Counted from the first letter of the stretch, positions 16,039-24,507 are shown. The stretch: DNA of 48,935 bases from Anaerolineaceae bacterium (GCA_016927865.1 JAFGLU010000032.1:1-48935), one strand, 5' to 3'. The notes: generated by a model from the letters alone, not told the origin. Program-made: numbers and translations.

Positions 16039-18435
16039 TTATTCTTGCTCTTCATGGGAGCCAAGTTTGACGGAGACTTTGGGAACATTGAGTGCGCGGC
16101 CCAACTCTCGCACGGCCACCTTGAGGGCTTCCTCTGCGGTGTTGGTGCGCTGGATGCGCTGGCTGATGGAGGTGAGCAGCGCTTCACGATCGGCGCGCTC
16201 TTGAGCGCGAACAAAAGTGCGCGCGTTTTGCAAACCGATGGCAACCTGCGAACCAATGGCCTGCAGCATGTCGGCATCCGTCTGGTTTAAGCCGTCTGCG
16301 CGGTTCTGCTGCACATCCAGCACGCCGATGACATCTCCACCGAAGGTGAGGGGGACGGCGAGCTCGGAGCGGGTTTCGGGCAGGAGGGGGTTGGCCACCC
16401 AACCTTCGGCCTGAGTCACGTCGGTTACCAGCACCGGGGCGGCGGTAGAAGCGGCACGGCCCACCAACCCCTGGCCAGATGCCAGGCGGTGCCCGCGGGC
16501 CAGCATGGTTTGACCGGCTTCACCGGTGCCGCCTGCCATGACCATTTCGCGGGTGACCTCGTCCAGTAAATAAATATGGACGTGGTAATAATTGAATGCG
16601 GATTGGAGCTGCTCAACCACTTCTTTCACCAGTTGGCTGGGGTCCAAAATGGTGGACAGTCGCCGGCTTACATCGGCGGAGGTGGCCAGAGCTTTGGTAC
16701 GCTCTTCAACGCGCTGCTCCAGGCCTTCTACCATATCATTTAGCTGAGCGGTCATGCTGTTGAAGGTTCCCGCCAGGGAGCCAATTTCATCTTTTGATTC
16801 CACTTTGGCTCGCCGGCGCAGGTCGCCCGCTGCCACCTGATCGGCTACCGTGGCCAGGCGAGTGATGGGGCCGACGAAAGCCGAGGCGGCTATGAATGCG
16901 AGGGCGATGACGAAGATGCCCAGACCGATGGCTGCCAGGATGATGAAGCGGGCAATGGTAGAAGCCGCCTGTTGGGTTTCGGTCAGGCTTTGATGAATGA
17001 TGATTCTCCAGCCCAGTTGGTTGAGCAGGTTCTGATATTCCGAGTAGGGAGAAGAAACCGGTTTGATGCTCACTAGAGCCGGACGTCCCCGGTAATAAGC
17101 CATTCCGTATTCGCCTGTTACAGCGTTCAAAGCGGTGGAATCTTCACTGCTCATGGAATAGATACCCGCTTCGCTGCTATACATTAAGATATTCCCAAAG
17201 ACCAAATCAGCCTGGCCGGTTTGACCTAAGAGGACAGCTTCCACCAGGTTTGCATAGCGGCTGATGTCGACTGTTGCGCGCAGCACGCCGATGACTTCGT
17301 CGCTGGTGTGAGAGTAGATGGGAACAGCGATGATGCTGCCCAATTTTAAGATACTGGGGTCCCAATCCGGTTCTCCAACGAAAATGTTGCCGGTGCCGTC
17401 TTTGTAGGCCGCCTGCCACCACACTTCATCCGCCTGGTAATAGTCTGAAGTTCGGGCGGTGGAAGCTACCACGGCGCCGAATTTGTTGGTGACAAACACC
17501 TCCACGAAAGAGGGGAATGCGTTTTGAAAATCTTGTAATTCGAGCACCAAACGGTGCTTGGTCACTTCGACGACCAGCGGGTCGTCGTTGGGGGCGGTGG
17601 CCCACTGAATGTCGAGGGCCAACATAGTTTGTATATCGGAAGTGCCGCGGACATTACCTTCCATTACAGTGGTTTGGACCGGGTCGTTGAGGGAGAGGGT
17701 CCTCAGGGTGTCGAGGTCATCTTCCAGGGTGAAAGCCACCTGAGAGCCCGTGGACGCAGCTAACGAAGCCAGGCCCTGGCCCACACGGTCGTTGACTTCG
17801 TTGGTGGTGAGGGTAACAGAAGTGTAACCAACGACGACAATGGTGATCAGCGCGATGCTCAGGAAGGCAATGAGTAGTTTAGTGCGGATCGAGTAATCGC
17901 GGAACTGGCGGATGACGAATACGATGAACAACAACGCCATGACGGCGACAATGATTGAAACAATTCGCAACGATGAATCCAGCACCCTTCGCTCGGCGGG
18001 CATGAACTGATCTACCAAGAGAGAAAGGATCCCGGATATAAAGCCGAGGGCAATGAATACGGTGGCTTGCCGGCCCTGAAGGGTCCGGCTGACCATTAGG
18101 ATTGAGGTGAGCACTGTAAAGAGAAATACGTGGAAACCAAGCCCGGAAAACAGGAAGCAGAAACTTGAGAGAAGAACCAGCCAGCCGATACCGCTAATCC
18201 ATAAGCCTGTTTCTGGGCGGTTTCTGATGATGCCGATGCCGATAATATTGGAGAGGAGCGCAACGACAGAAATTGCGCCAATCACATACAGGTGCGTGGC
18301 AGGGTTCAGGGTGATCTGGTAGATCAGGAAGCCTAATAAGAACAGTTCTAAGGGGAGGAAAAACAACGCCACCTGGAGCGCACGACGCGCCAGAGGGGTT
18401 AATTTTTTCTTTCGAAGTTCTGAGGGTTTATTCAT
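16039..18435 (-). CDS. Polytopic dCache-HAMP-GAF membrane sensor, no output domain
   Basis: 798 residues. About six membrane helices at residues 18-172 (a MASE-like block), another at about 185-205, an extracellular double-Cache-type domain (about 205-490, with YYQADEVWWQAAYKDGTGN), a further helix (about 497-520), HAMP (GPITRLATVADQVAAGDL), GAF (about 590-745) and the shared C-terminal segment (RADREALLTSISQRIQR). There is no kinase. The HAMP-GAF-tail half is clearly paralogous to the next gene; the N-terminal membrane block is extra. The start is ATG at 18433-18435 with AGGAG eight bases upstream; a GTG at 18454-18456 is upstream of that ribosome binding site and is rejected. First gene of the seven-gene unit. 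Confidence 0.88.
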   Translation of the reverse strand: MNKPSELRKKKLTPLARRALQVALFFLPLELFLLGFLIYQITLNPATHLYVIGAISVVALLSNIIGIGIIRNRPETGLWISGIGWLVLLSSFCFLFSGLGFHVFLFTVLTSILMVSRTLQGRQATVFIALGFISGILSLLVDQFMPAERRVLDSSLRIVSIIVAVMALLFIVFVIRQFRDYSIRTKLLIAFLSIALITIVVVGYTSVTLTTNEVNDRVGQGLASLAASTGSQVAFTLEDDLDTLRTLSLNDPVQTTVMEGNVRGTSDIQTMLALDIQWATAPNDDPLVVEVTKHRLVLELQDFQNAFPSFVEVFVTNKFGAVVASTARTSDYYQADEVWWQAAYKDGTGNIFVGEPDWDPSILKLGSIIAVPIYSHTSDEVIGVLRATVDISRYANLVEAVLLGQTGQADLVFGNILMYSSEAGIYSMSSEDSTALNAVTGEYGMAYYRGRPALVSIKPVSSPYSEYQNLLNQLGWRIIIHQSLTETQQAASTIARFIILAAIGLGIFVIALAFIAASAFVGPITRLATVADQVAAGDLRRRAKVESKDEIGSLAGTFNSMTAQLNDMVEGLEQRVEERTKALATSADVSRRLSTILDPSQLVKEVVEQLQSAFNYYHVHIYLLDEVTREMVMAGGTGEAGQTMLARGHRLASGQGLVGRAASTAAPVLVTDVTQAEGWVANPLLPETRSELAVPLTFGGDVIGVLDVQQNRADGLNQTDADMLQAIGSQVAIGLQNARTFVRAQERADREALLTSISQRIQRTNTAEEALKVAVRELGRALNVPKVSVKLGSHEEQE

Positions 18436-18552
18436 ATTCGAATCTCCTGTTTTCACGCATGCCCGCCGTCACTATAAATCGTTGCAACCCTGATGCCTGC
18501 ATACGCCATGCCGGTTGTTTGTAAAGTTTACCTCTGGCGAGCCGCCAAAGCG

Positions 18553-18567
18553 TTGTGTTGAACACAA
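18553..18567. promoter_or_regulatory. Palindrome, candidate operator
   Basis: TTGTGTT-G-AACACAA, seven-base arms around one base, about 120 bases upstream of the first sensor gene. It shares the half-site TTGTG with the dyad at 18639-18654. The pair could bind a regulator of the sensor operon. No regulator is identified. The rest of the spacer 18436-18819 shows no gene. Confidence 0.35.
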
Positions 18568-18638
18568 GCAAGTTTCTTCGTTTTTATGTGTCATTGGTTG
18601 TCTATTTTGATTGCCCCCATTTTGATTATGATTTCTGC

Positions 18639-18654
18639 GTTTGTGGGCACAAAC
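18639..18654. promoter_or_regulatory. Second palindrome, candidate operator
   Basis: GTTTGTG-GG-CACAAAC, seven-base arms around two bases. The half-site resembles that of the dyad at 18553-18567; the centres are about 87 bases apart, roughly eight helical turns. Confidence 0.35.
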
Positions 18655-18681
18655 AATCCACTATCAAAGTAATTGTAAGTA

Positions 18682-18714
18682 ACAACCCCGGCGTTTACAA
18701 CGGGCCGGGGCTGT
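18682..18714 (-). terminator. Stem-loop after the HAD phosphatase gene
   Basis: CCCCGGC / GCCGGGG stem extended by ACA/TGT across one mismatch. On the minus strand it is followed by TTGTTACTT. It lies about 105 bases past the stop of the HAD gene and upstream of the sensor operon, so it plausibly insulates the two units. The T run is imperfect. Confidence 0.45.
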
Positions 18715-18819
18715 GCTCTTAAGGGATTGTAAGGTCAAACAAGAGTCTGTAAGGTTGTCGAAAGGTGTGAGAGGAAGAAAGGGCGGTAAAGAAGACCGGA
18801 ATTGAGTTGTTCGCGGCGA

Positions 18820-19509
18820 TTATTCGACCGGAGGCGTGAGGATTTGAGGGAGTTGGGCGGTGGATTGAAGGACGCAATGCGCGCCTGCCCGGCGTAGTTC
18901 GCGCTCATCGCCGAAGCCGCACAGCACGCCTACGGTTTGGGCACCGGCAGCAAGCCCGGCGCGGATGTCGACGGTGGTGTCGCCAATCATGAGCACTTCG
19001 TGCGGTTGGACGCCCATCTGCCCGGCTGCCCAGAGAATGGGGTGGGGGTAGGGCTTGGTATATTCGCAGGTTTGAGACGTGGCAACGCATTGAAAGAGGC
19101 CGCGCAGCTCAAAGTGATCGAGGAAGGCCAGGGTTGTGGCCTGGTCGCGGGCGCTGACCACCGACAGGGGGTAGCGAGGGTGCAGAGCCAGGAGGGCCTC
19201 ATGCACCTGGGGGATGATGGCAAATTTGTGTGGGGTGCGGCGCGGGCGGCGGCGGGCATACCAGTTGAACAGGCGGGCCAGGTCGTCATCCAGCCTGGCC
19301 CAATCCAGGGTTTGGTAAACCAGGTTGCCCGGCGATTCGGCAGCCATGATGGCCCAGCGGGCAAAGCGGCGCGGGTCGTGGTGTGGGAACAGGAAGCGCA
19401 AAGGCTTGAGCCAGCCGGCCAGTTTGGCCGTCCATAAGTCGTCGGTATCGCTGAGGGTGCCGTCGACGTCGAAGCAGAGGGCTTTGATGCGGCTCAGGTC
19501 GAGGGTCAC
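18820..19509 (-). CDS. HAD-superfamily phosphatase
   Basis: 229 residues. Canonical HAD motifs: DVDGTLSD (D14 nucleophile, D16), a Ser in motif II (SVVSARDQ), the motif III lysine in YTKPYPHP, and GDTTVDIRAG as motif IV. The overall pattern matches phosphoglycolate-phosphatase-like members with an alpha-helical cap; the substrate cannot be told. It starts with GTG at 19507-19509, overlapping the stop of the YbjN-family gene by four bases (GTGA), so it is translationally coupled and is the last gene of a three-gene unit. Confidence 0.88.
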   Translation of the reverse strand: MTLDLSRIKALCFDVDGTLSDTDDLWTAKLAGWLKPLRFLFPHHDPRRFARWAIMAAESPGNLVYQTLDWARLDDDLARLFNWYARRRPRRTPHKFAIIPQVHEALLALHPRYPLSVVSARDQATTLAFLDHFELRGLFQCVATSQTCEYTKPYPHPILWAAGQMGVQPHEVLMIGDTTVDIRAGLAAGAQTVGVLCGFGDERELRRAGAHCVLQSTAQLPQILTPPVE

Positions 19510-20054
19510 CGATCTTCTCCATCGTCAGTGGGGGCTGCTGGGCCTTCAATTTCCTCAATAGCTTCGAGGGGAGTGGCGCCGCCAAAGCTGACCCGCAGCA
19601 AGCCGGGCAGGTATCGATCGAGGGTGTGTACGCAGGGGTAAATGGTGTTGCGGATCATGCCGGGGGTCAGCGGTTCGTCTTCAAAGTTGAGGCTGCTTTT
19701 ATAGCGTACCTCGCCGTCGGAGTAATCCATCTCGAGGTTGCCGATGCGCATGCCGTAATTGGCACGGATGATGAACTCGGAGATAGCCGAACGAACATCT
19801 TCGGGCACCTTGATGGGAGCGACGGCATAGAAGAGGAATTCTTCCAGGTCGGGGTGGATGATAGCATAGCAGCGCAGGTCGCCGTTGCGGCCGGTGAAGC
19901 CCATGGTGAAGGCGTATTTGCCTTCCATGCGCCGCGGATACCAATCATCTTCTTTCAGGTAATCGCCGAGCGTCTGGAAGGCCAGCATCCCATTGGGATT
20001 GGGGAATTGGGCGCCGGCATCTTGCGGGGTTTGGCTGTCATCGGATGGTGTCAT
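19506..20054 (-). CDS. YbjN-family protein
   Basis: 182 residues. The core (about 25-160) has the YbjN pattern: LGDYLKEDDW near the start, alternating strands, NYGMRIGNLEMD in the middle and IRNTIYPCVHTLDRYLPGL at the end. The fold is like type III secretion chaperones; its molecular role is uncertain and it is often annotated as a sensory-transduction regulator. The ends are acidic and probably disordered. GGGAG sits six bases before the ATG at 20052-20054. It is preceded by the C39-like peptidase gene 23 bases upstream. Confidence 0.75.
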   Translation of the reverse strand: MTPSDDSQTPQDAGAQFPNPNGMLAFQTLGDYLKEDDWYPRRMEGKYAFTMGFTGRNGDLRCYAIIHPDLEEFLFYAVAPIKVPEDVRSAISEFIIRANYGMRIGNLEMDYSDGEVRYKSSLNFEDEPLTPGMIRNTIYPCVHTLDRYLPGLLRVSFGGATPLEAIEEIEGPAAPTDDGEDR

Positions 20055-20077
20055 GGGCTTCTCCCGAGCAGGGTAGA

Positions 20078-21337
20078 TTAATTGTTCTGCACGAAGTCGA
20101 TAGCATACAGCGCATCAGAGTATCCGGGGCGCTGCGCAAGGGCAGCATTGAAAGACTGCAAAGCCTGGAGGTCCTTGCCTTGGCGGTAAAGAGCCCATCC
20201 TTTCCAGAGTAGGGCTTCTTCGGAGTTGTCGGTGATGCGCAGAGCATAGTCGACAAGGGTCATCAGCTCTTCGGTACGGTTGGTGCGGAAGTAAGCGATG
20301 AAGGGGCCGAATTGGTAGCGGAGCATGCGGTTGGGCAGGCCGAGTTTTCGGGCCGTGTCGTAGGACTGGGCAGCTTCCTTATATCGTTCAAAGTACACCT
20401 GATTGGTGCCCAGGTTGAACCAGGCGTACTTGTTTTCGGGGTTTTTCTCTGTTTCTGCTTTGGCCACTTCCAGGGCGTTGCGGCGATTGGTATCCAAATC
20501 CCAGTTTTCGCCGATGATGCTCTTGACCGTGTCGGTTTGCTCGGGCGTGTAAAGGACCATGTAGACGCGGTTGAAGGTCTGCCAACTGCGGTCCAGGTCC
20601 TGATACGGGATGTGACGGTCTGGGCCAAGGTAGGTATCCTGCGCGTGGAAGTATTGAAAGTCGTCATTGTAGCCGGTGACGAGCAGGTAGTGGCCTGACC
20701 AGCCGTCATCACCCGCGTAGGAACCGGCGAGGTTGATGGATTCTTCGATCATCACCGGGATGCCGGCAGCGATGAAGCGCTTGAGCATTTCGGTGTTGCC
20801 ATTCACGCGGTATTCGGCGTTCAGCCAGCCGGTGTGGGTGCGAACAAAATACTGCAGCTCGTCAATGTTGACGTTTTTGTCTTGTTCGTTGGGGCGGATA
20901 ATCTTATCGATATCGGCCTGGTTGCCCGACCAGCCGAACATGCGCAGGTGCTGGGCCAGGGTGGCGGGGCCGCAGTTGTTGGGAGTCTGCTTCTCATACT
21001 CCGGAGGGGTGAGGGTGACGACGTTGGGGATGGCGGTGGGCGTGAGCGTGATGGTGGGAGTGGGCGAAGGCATCTCAGCGGTGGGCTGGGGGGTGGGCGA
21101 GGGGGTGATGGTGGCGGTGGGGACTTCAGTCTCTAAGGACTGAACGACCACGCGAGGCGTGGGCAGCGGTTCGACAGGATCGAACACGCCGCGCACGTAG
21201 GCAGAGGCCAATTCGGCCCGCCAACTGAGGCGAGCGCGAATGGGGGGGATTTGGTAGACCACCAGGGCCAGCAGAATGAGGACCAGAATGCCCATCAAGA
21301 CCGCGCCGGCCCGGCGGAGGGTAGGCTTTTTTTCCAT
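20078..21337 (-). CDS. Exported C39-like cysteine peptidase with TPR
   Basis: 419 residues. One membrane helix at about 12-30 anchors the protein. A Thr/Pro-rich linker (about 58-108) leads to a C39_2-type papain-like domain with catalytic C122 in NNCGPATLAQH and H216 in SGHYLLVTGYND. The C-terminal part (about 285-419) is TPR-like (KYAWFNLGTNQVYFERYKEA; EALLWKGWALYRQGKDLQAL). The peptidase probably acts outside the cell; the target is unknown. C39 peptidases often cleave double-glycine leaders, but no bacteriocin or transporter gene is near. The start ATG at 21335-21337 is seven bases after a TACAAT box, with no Shine-Dalgarno sequence. Confidence 0.85.
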   Translation of the reverse strand: MEKKPTLRRAGAVLMGILVLILLALVVYQIPPIRARLSWRAELASAYVRGVFDPVEPLPTPRVVVQSLETEVPTATITPSPTPQPTAEMPSPTPTITLTPTAIPNVVTLTPPEYEKQTPNNCGPATLAQHLRMFGWSGNQADIDKIIRPNEQDKNVNIDELQYFVRTHTGWLNAEYRVNGNTEMLKRFIAAGIPVMIEESINLAGSYAGDDGWSGHYLLVTGYNDDFQYFHAQDTYLGPDRHIPYQDLDRSWQTFNRVYMVLYTPEQTDTVKSIIGENWDLDTNRRNALEVAKAETEKNPENKYAWFNLGTNQVYFERYKEAAQSYDTARKLGLPNRMLRYQFGPFIAYFRTNRTEELMTLVDYALRITDNSEEALLWKGWALYRQGKDLQALQSFNAALAQRPGYSDALYAIDFVQNN

Positions 21338-21344
21338 AGGGCGT

Positions 21345-21353
21345 ATTGTACCA
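21345..21353 (-). promoter_or_regulatory. Extended -10 box before the C39-like peptidase gene
   Basis: Minus-strand TGGTACAAT followed by seven bases and then the ATG. The predicted start of transcription falls at or next to the start codon, suggesting a leaderless transcript. A weak -35 (TGAACC) is 17 bases upstream. Confidence 0.45.
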
Positions 21354-21395
21354 GATGTCGTAATCTCGGTTCATTGGGAATTGGCATGGTGAAAT

Positions 21396-21448
21396 CCGCA
21401 TTTAGGGATGTGTGAGTGGCTTCGCCACTCACACATCCCTAAATGCGG
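21396..21448. repeat. Long perfect hairpin, 25-bp arms, 3-base loop
   Basis: Arms 21396-21420 and 21424-21448 are exact reverse complements with loop TTC. The outer end reads CCGCATTTAGGG and the inner end GAGTGGC. It lies between two divergent genes, so it cannot be an ordinary terminator for either. One of a set of similar hairpins at 25895, 41046 and 46334. Confidence 0.95.
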
Positions 21449-21592
21449 TACCTGCCACGGCAACTCCTAGAGAGCCGTAATCTCTCAGCCAGAAGGGGAA
21501 GGGGGTGTCAATCTATCCAGAAATTAAGAGGCGTTCGGACAGGTGTGGGGATTTTCGGAAAGAACTGCATGGAAGTTGTAAGGTTTGCGCGA

Positions 21593-21621
21593 TTGACGCT
21601 GATTTTTCTTACAGGTATAAT
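21593..21621 (+). promoter_or_regulatory. Near-consensus sigma-70-type promoter
   Basis: TTGACG at 21593-21598, a 17-base spacer, TATAAT at 21616-21621. The start site would be near 21628, about 30 bases before the PATAN gene. The strongest promoter match in the window; it should drive the five-gene operon up to 25785. Confidence 0.85.
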
Positions 21622-21657
21622 CTCCAAAGAAGCCCTCCGATTTAAATTGAGGCCAGA

Positions 21658-22473
21658 ATGGCGTTAAAAGGTAATCTTCGCGATTTCACAATTACACAGC
21701 TATTGAATTTGATCAACATGGCCCAAAAGAGCGGGCTGTTGGTCATAGAGGGCCCGGGGGAAACAGCAAAAATCACGTTTCGCCAGGGTAAACTTGCGTA
21801 TGCACAGTTGGGACAGGATGATGGCAGCCTGGCTTCCATTCTGCATACGACCCGCAAGATATCACAGAGCCAATACCAGTTGTTGAGGCAGCGCACCAGC
21901 CAGATGAGCGACAAGGAGCTGGGACTGCTGTTGATCAATGCGGGGTACTTGTCGCAAGATGATATTTTGAGCAGCTTGCAGGTGCACTTTACCGAGATTG
22001 TGCGGCGGCTGTTCACCTGGGTTGAAGGGTTCTTTAAATTTGAACAGGATATTTACCCGCCGGACGGCAAGATCACCGTGCGGGTGGACCTGGAAAATCT
22101 GATCATAGAAGGGTCTCGGCAACTGCGCGAATGGGAGCAGTTGCAAGAGGAAATTCCCAGCCTGGATATGGCGATGAAATTTACCGAGCGCCCCGGCACC
22201 AATCTGCGCAGCGTGAACTTGAGCGTGGAGGAATGGCGGGTTGTTTCGTATGTGAGCCCGAAAAACTCGATTCGCATGATTGCGCGGGCAGCAAAGATGA
22301 ATGATTTAGAGATCCGCCGGGTAATTTACAGCCTGCTTCAGGCGGGGCTGGTGGAACTGGTGCGAGCTGAGGGGACCCCCGTGGCGCAGCCGGGGCGGCA
22401 GTTCCCGACCCAGAACAAAGACGAACAAAAGTCATTGGTCAACAAGTTAATTGGCCGGATCCGCTCGTTGTAA
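21658..22473 (+). CDS. PATAN/DUF4388-domain protein with winged-helix-like C terminus
   Basis: 271 residues, no signal peptide. Residues 1-110 fit the DUF4388 (PATAN) pattern: it starts MALKGNLRDFTITQLLNLI, followed by KSGLLVIEG, and continues with ITFRQGKLAYAQLG. Further on is a helical region and a C-terminal winged-helix-like segment (about 200-240, RMIARAAKMNDLEIRRVIYS). PATAN proteins are linked to gliding and two-component signalling and often sit beside small GTPases of the MglA type, as here. GAGG is five bases before the ATG. First gene of the operon. Confidence 0.8.
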   Translation: MALKGNLRDFTITQLLNLINMAQKSGLLVIEGPGETAKITFRQGKLAYAQLGQDDGSLASILHTTRKISQSQYQLLRQRTSQMSDKELGLLLINAGYLSQDDILSSLQVHFTEIVRRLFTWVEGFFKFEQDIYPPDGKITVRVDLENLIIEGSRQLREWEQLQEEIPSLDMAMKFTERPGTNLRSVNLSVEEWRVVSYVSPKNSIRMIARAAKMNDLEIRRVIYSLLQAGLVELVRAEGTPVAQPGRQFPTQNKDEQKSLVNKLIGRIRSL

Positions 22474-22500
22474 ACCTGCGATAGAGAGGAAGGAATTCTT

Positions 22501-23040
22501 ATGCAAACAGTAAAAATGGTAGTCACAGGACCTTTCAACGCAGGCAAGACGGCGTTCATCCGGTCGGTGAGCGAGATCGACGTGGTGGCAACCGAGCGAA
22601 AGATTAGCTCGGAAGCCGAAAAGGTGAAAGAGACCACCACTGTGGCGATGGACTTTGGCCGCATTACGGTGGATGATGATCTGGTGTTGTATCTGTTCGG
22701 TACGCCCGGTCAGAAGCGCTTTGACTTCATGTGGGAGATTCTTTCCGAGGGCATGCTGGGATTTATTGTGATGGTGGACAGCACCCGACCAGAAACCTTC
22801 CGCGAGGCGCGGGGCATTTTGCAAACCTTCCGCGCTTATGCTCCCACGCCCTATGTGGTGGCTGCGAACAAGCAGGATATGCCGGACGCCTGGGATTTGG
22901 AAGATATGCGGGTGGCTTTGCGGCTCGATCCGAAAGTAAAGTTTATGCCGTGCGTTGCGCAAAAACGAGATAGTGTAAAGACGGTTCTTCTGGAATTGTT
23001 GTATTCGATTCTTGCTGAAATGGAGGAAGGCCAGTCCTAA
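22501..23040 (+). CDS. Small Ras/MglA-like GTPase
   Basis: 179 residues. GTP-binding motifs: P loop GPFNAGKT (about 9-16), switch threonines (ETTTVAMDFG), G3 as GTPGQ, G4 as NKQD. It resembles the single-domain prokaryotic GTPases of the Rab-like/CvnD/MglA group used as switches in polarity or signalling. G3 is GTPGQ rather than DTAGQ, which is common in this group. GAGAGGAAGG precedes the ATG. The PATAN protein upstream and the V4R-like protein downstream may be regulators or effectors. No roadblock (MglB-type) protein is seen in this window. Confidence 0.88.
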   Translation: MQTVKMVVTGPFNAGKTAFIRSVSEIDVVATERKISSEAEKVKETTTVAMDFGRITVDDDLVLYLFGTPGQKRFDFMWEILSEGMLGFIVMVDSTRPETFREARGILQTFRAYAPTPYVVAANKQDMPDAWDLEDMRVALRLDPKVKFMPCVAQKRDSVKTVLLELLYSILAEMEEGQS

Positions 23041-23062
23041 TTCGCTGGCCCTATTCTATAAG

Positions 23063-23911
23063 TTGTCCTCGATCACGACCGATCAAGGCATTGTCCACTA
23101 CGAAGTTTATGGGCGGGGGCGGCCGGTCATCCTCTTACACGGGTGGCTTGGATCGTGGGGTTTATGGCAAGAGACCATGACCTTCCTTGGCCAATATTAC
23201 CGCGCCTATGCGATGGATTTCTGGGGTTTTGGCGAATCGGGTAGAAAAATTGAGACTTTTACCGTCTCAGACTACATCAGCATGGTGGACCAGTTTATGG
23301 ATAAGCTGGGCATCTTCAGAGCGCCACTGGTTGGGCACAGCATGGGCGGCACGGTCAGCCTGTCGGTGGCGATGAAGTATCCCGAGCGGGTATCCAAGGT
23401 GACGGTCATCGGGTCGCCGATCGCCGGGTCTTCGCTGGCGCTGCCGCTCAAATTCGCGGGCACCCGCCCCATTGCCTGGCTGTTGTTCAGGGCTTTTGGC
23501 ATTTTTCGAGCCGCCATGCGCGTGGCCTCTCCTTTTATATGCAGCGATCCGCGCTTCCCGGCGATGATGGACAGCGACCTGACCAAGCTGACCTTGAAAT
23601 CATTCTTGATCAGTATCGCCACTTTGCGGCGCACCGATTTGCGCCCCAATTTAAATCAAATTCAAGTGCCTGTGATGGGCATGTACGGCGACCGGGATAA
23701 CATTGTTCATCCGAAGCAGTGGCAGCCGCTGCTGGCCGGCGTGCCCCATGCTCGCATTGAGCGGTTCCCCAAAGCCGGGCATTTCATCATGATGGACGAG
23801 CCCAAGGATTTCATGCCGAAACTCAAAGACTTCCTGGATGCGCCACTGCCCCAGCCCGTGCCGCAGCCCCAGCCACAGCCCACGCAGCAGTCACAGGTGC
23901 CACAGCCATGA
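23063..23911 (+). CDS. Alpha/beta hydrolase, full catalytic triad
   Basis: 282 residues with the chosen start. HGWLGSW forms the oxyanion region, GHSMGG carries nucleophile S93, GDRDN the acid and GHFIMMDEP the histidine. The C terminus is a Pro/Gln-rich tail (PQPQPQPTQQ). The start is taken as TTG at 23063, because this makes the N terminus align residue by residue with the paralogue at 34416 (both have HYEV at 12-15 and the nucleophile position at 93); a TTG at 23012 lies inside the GTPase gene. Its substrate is unknown. Operon context suggests signalling, as with RsbQ-type hydrolases; this is inference. Confidence 0.8.
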   Translation: MSSITTDQGIVHYEVYGRGRPVILLHGWLGSWGLWQETMTFLGQYYRAYAMDFWGFGESGRKIETFTVSDYISMVDQFMDKLGIFRAPLVGHSMGGTVSLSVAMKYPERVSKVTVIGSPIAGSSLALPLKFAGTRPIAWLLFRAFGIFRAAMRVASPFICSDPRFPAMMDSDLTKLTLKSFLISIATLRRTDLRPNLNQIQVPVMGMYGDRDNIVHPKQWQPLLAGVPHARIERFPKAGHFIMMDEPKDFMPKLKDFLDAPLPQPVPQPQPQPTQQSQVPQP

Positions 23912-24501
23912 TTTCATCCCACAACCCCGCCAACCTGGTTGAAGAATTCCGTGCCGTCCTACTGGAGGGGGCTGAAGAGGTGTTGGGGTTGGACGAAGCC
24001 CGCGGCCTGTTTGAACAGGCGCAAGCGCGCGTTAAACATGAAGCAGAGCTTGGCCTCCACCGCGAGTTGTATCACTTTCATGAGATGCTGGAAAATGAGT
24101 ACGGGCAACCTGCGGCGCAAGGTTTGGCGCAGCGCATGGGGCGGGCAGGGTTCCGGAAGGGTCTCAAACGCTGGGGAAACGAAACCGGTTTGCTCGAACC
24201 ATCTTTCCGGTTGCTGCCGTTGACAAAGCGGATTTTGACTGGATTAACCCGCATGGCAGAGGTATTGGGCAAGAAAACGGGCCTGGCTGTGCAAGTTGGG
24301 CGGACTGACGGGCAGTGGACGATGCGATTTGGCCGCGGCCCGCAAAGCGTTGCTCCGCCGTGTCATTTAATTGTCGGAACGCTGCAGGAGTTCATGAGCT
24401 GGGCGAGCTGCGGTCGCGTGTACCAGGTGCGCGTGGTGGAATGTGCTGCCTACGGGGTAGAGCACTGCCTGTTTACGATAGATATGAAGCCGCTGGATTA
24501 A
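23908..24501 (+). CDS. V4R-like small-molecule-binding protein
   Basis: 197 residues. N-terminal helices (about 5-110) are followed by a strand-rich part ending VRVVECAAYGVEHCLFTID, close to the conserved V4R ending in which two spaced cysteines flank a G-x-x-x-C segment. V4R domains bind hydrocarbons or other small ligands and act as sensors or assembly factors. The similarity is read by eye and is moderate. It overlaps the upstream hydrolase gene by four bases (ATGA). Confidence 0.55.
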   Translation: MISSHNPANLVEEFRAVLLEGAEEVLGLDEARGLFEQAQARVKHEAELGLHRELYHFHEMLENEYGQPAAQGLAQRMGRAGFRKGLKRWGNETGLLEPSFRLLPLTKRILTGLTRMAEVLGKKTGLAVQVGRTDGQWTMRFGRGPQSVAPPCHLIVGTLQEFMSWASCGRVYQVRVVECAAYGVEHCLFTIDMKPLD

Positions 24502-24507
24502 GCTGCC

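Noticed and set aside
20078-21337. Bacteriocin-type export system around the C39-like peptidase
   Set aside because: No ABC transporter domain, double-glycine leader peptide or immunity-like gene is nearby; the protein is a membrane-anchored peptidase with TPR.
23012-23062. Upstream TTG start for the alpha/beta hydrolase
   Set aside because: It would lie inside the GTPase gene; the start at 23063 makes both paralogues align to residue 93 without gaps.
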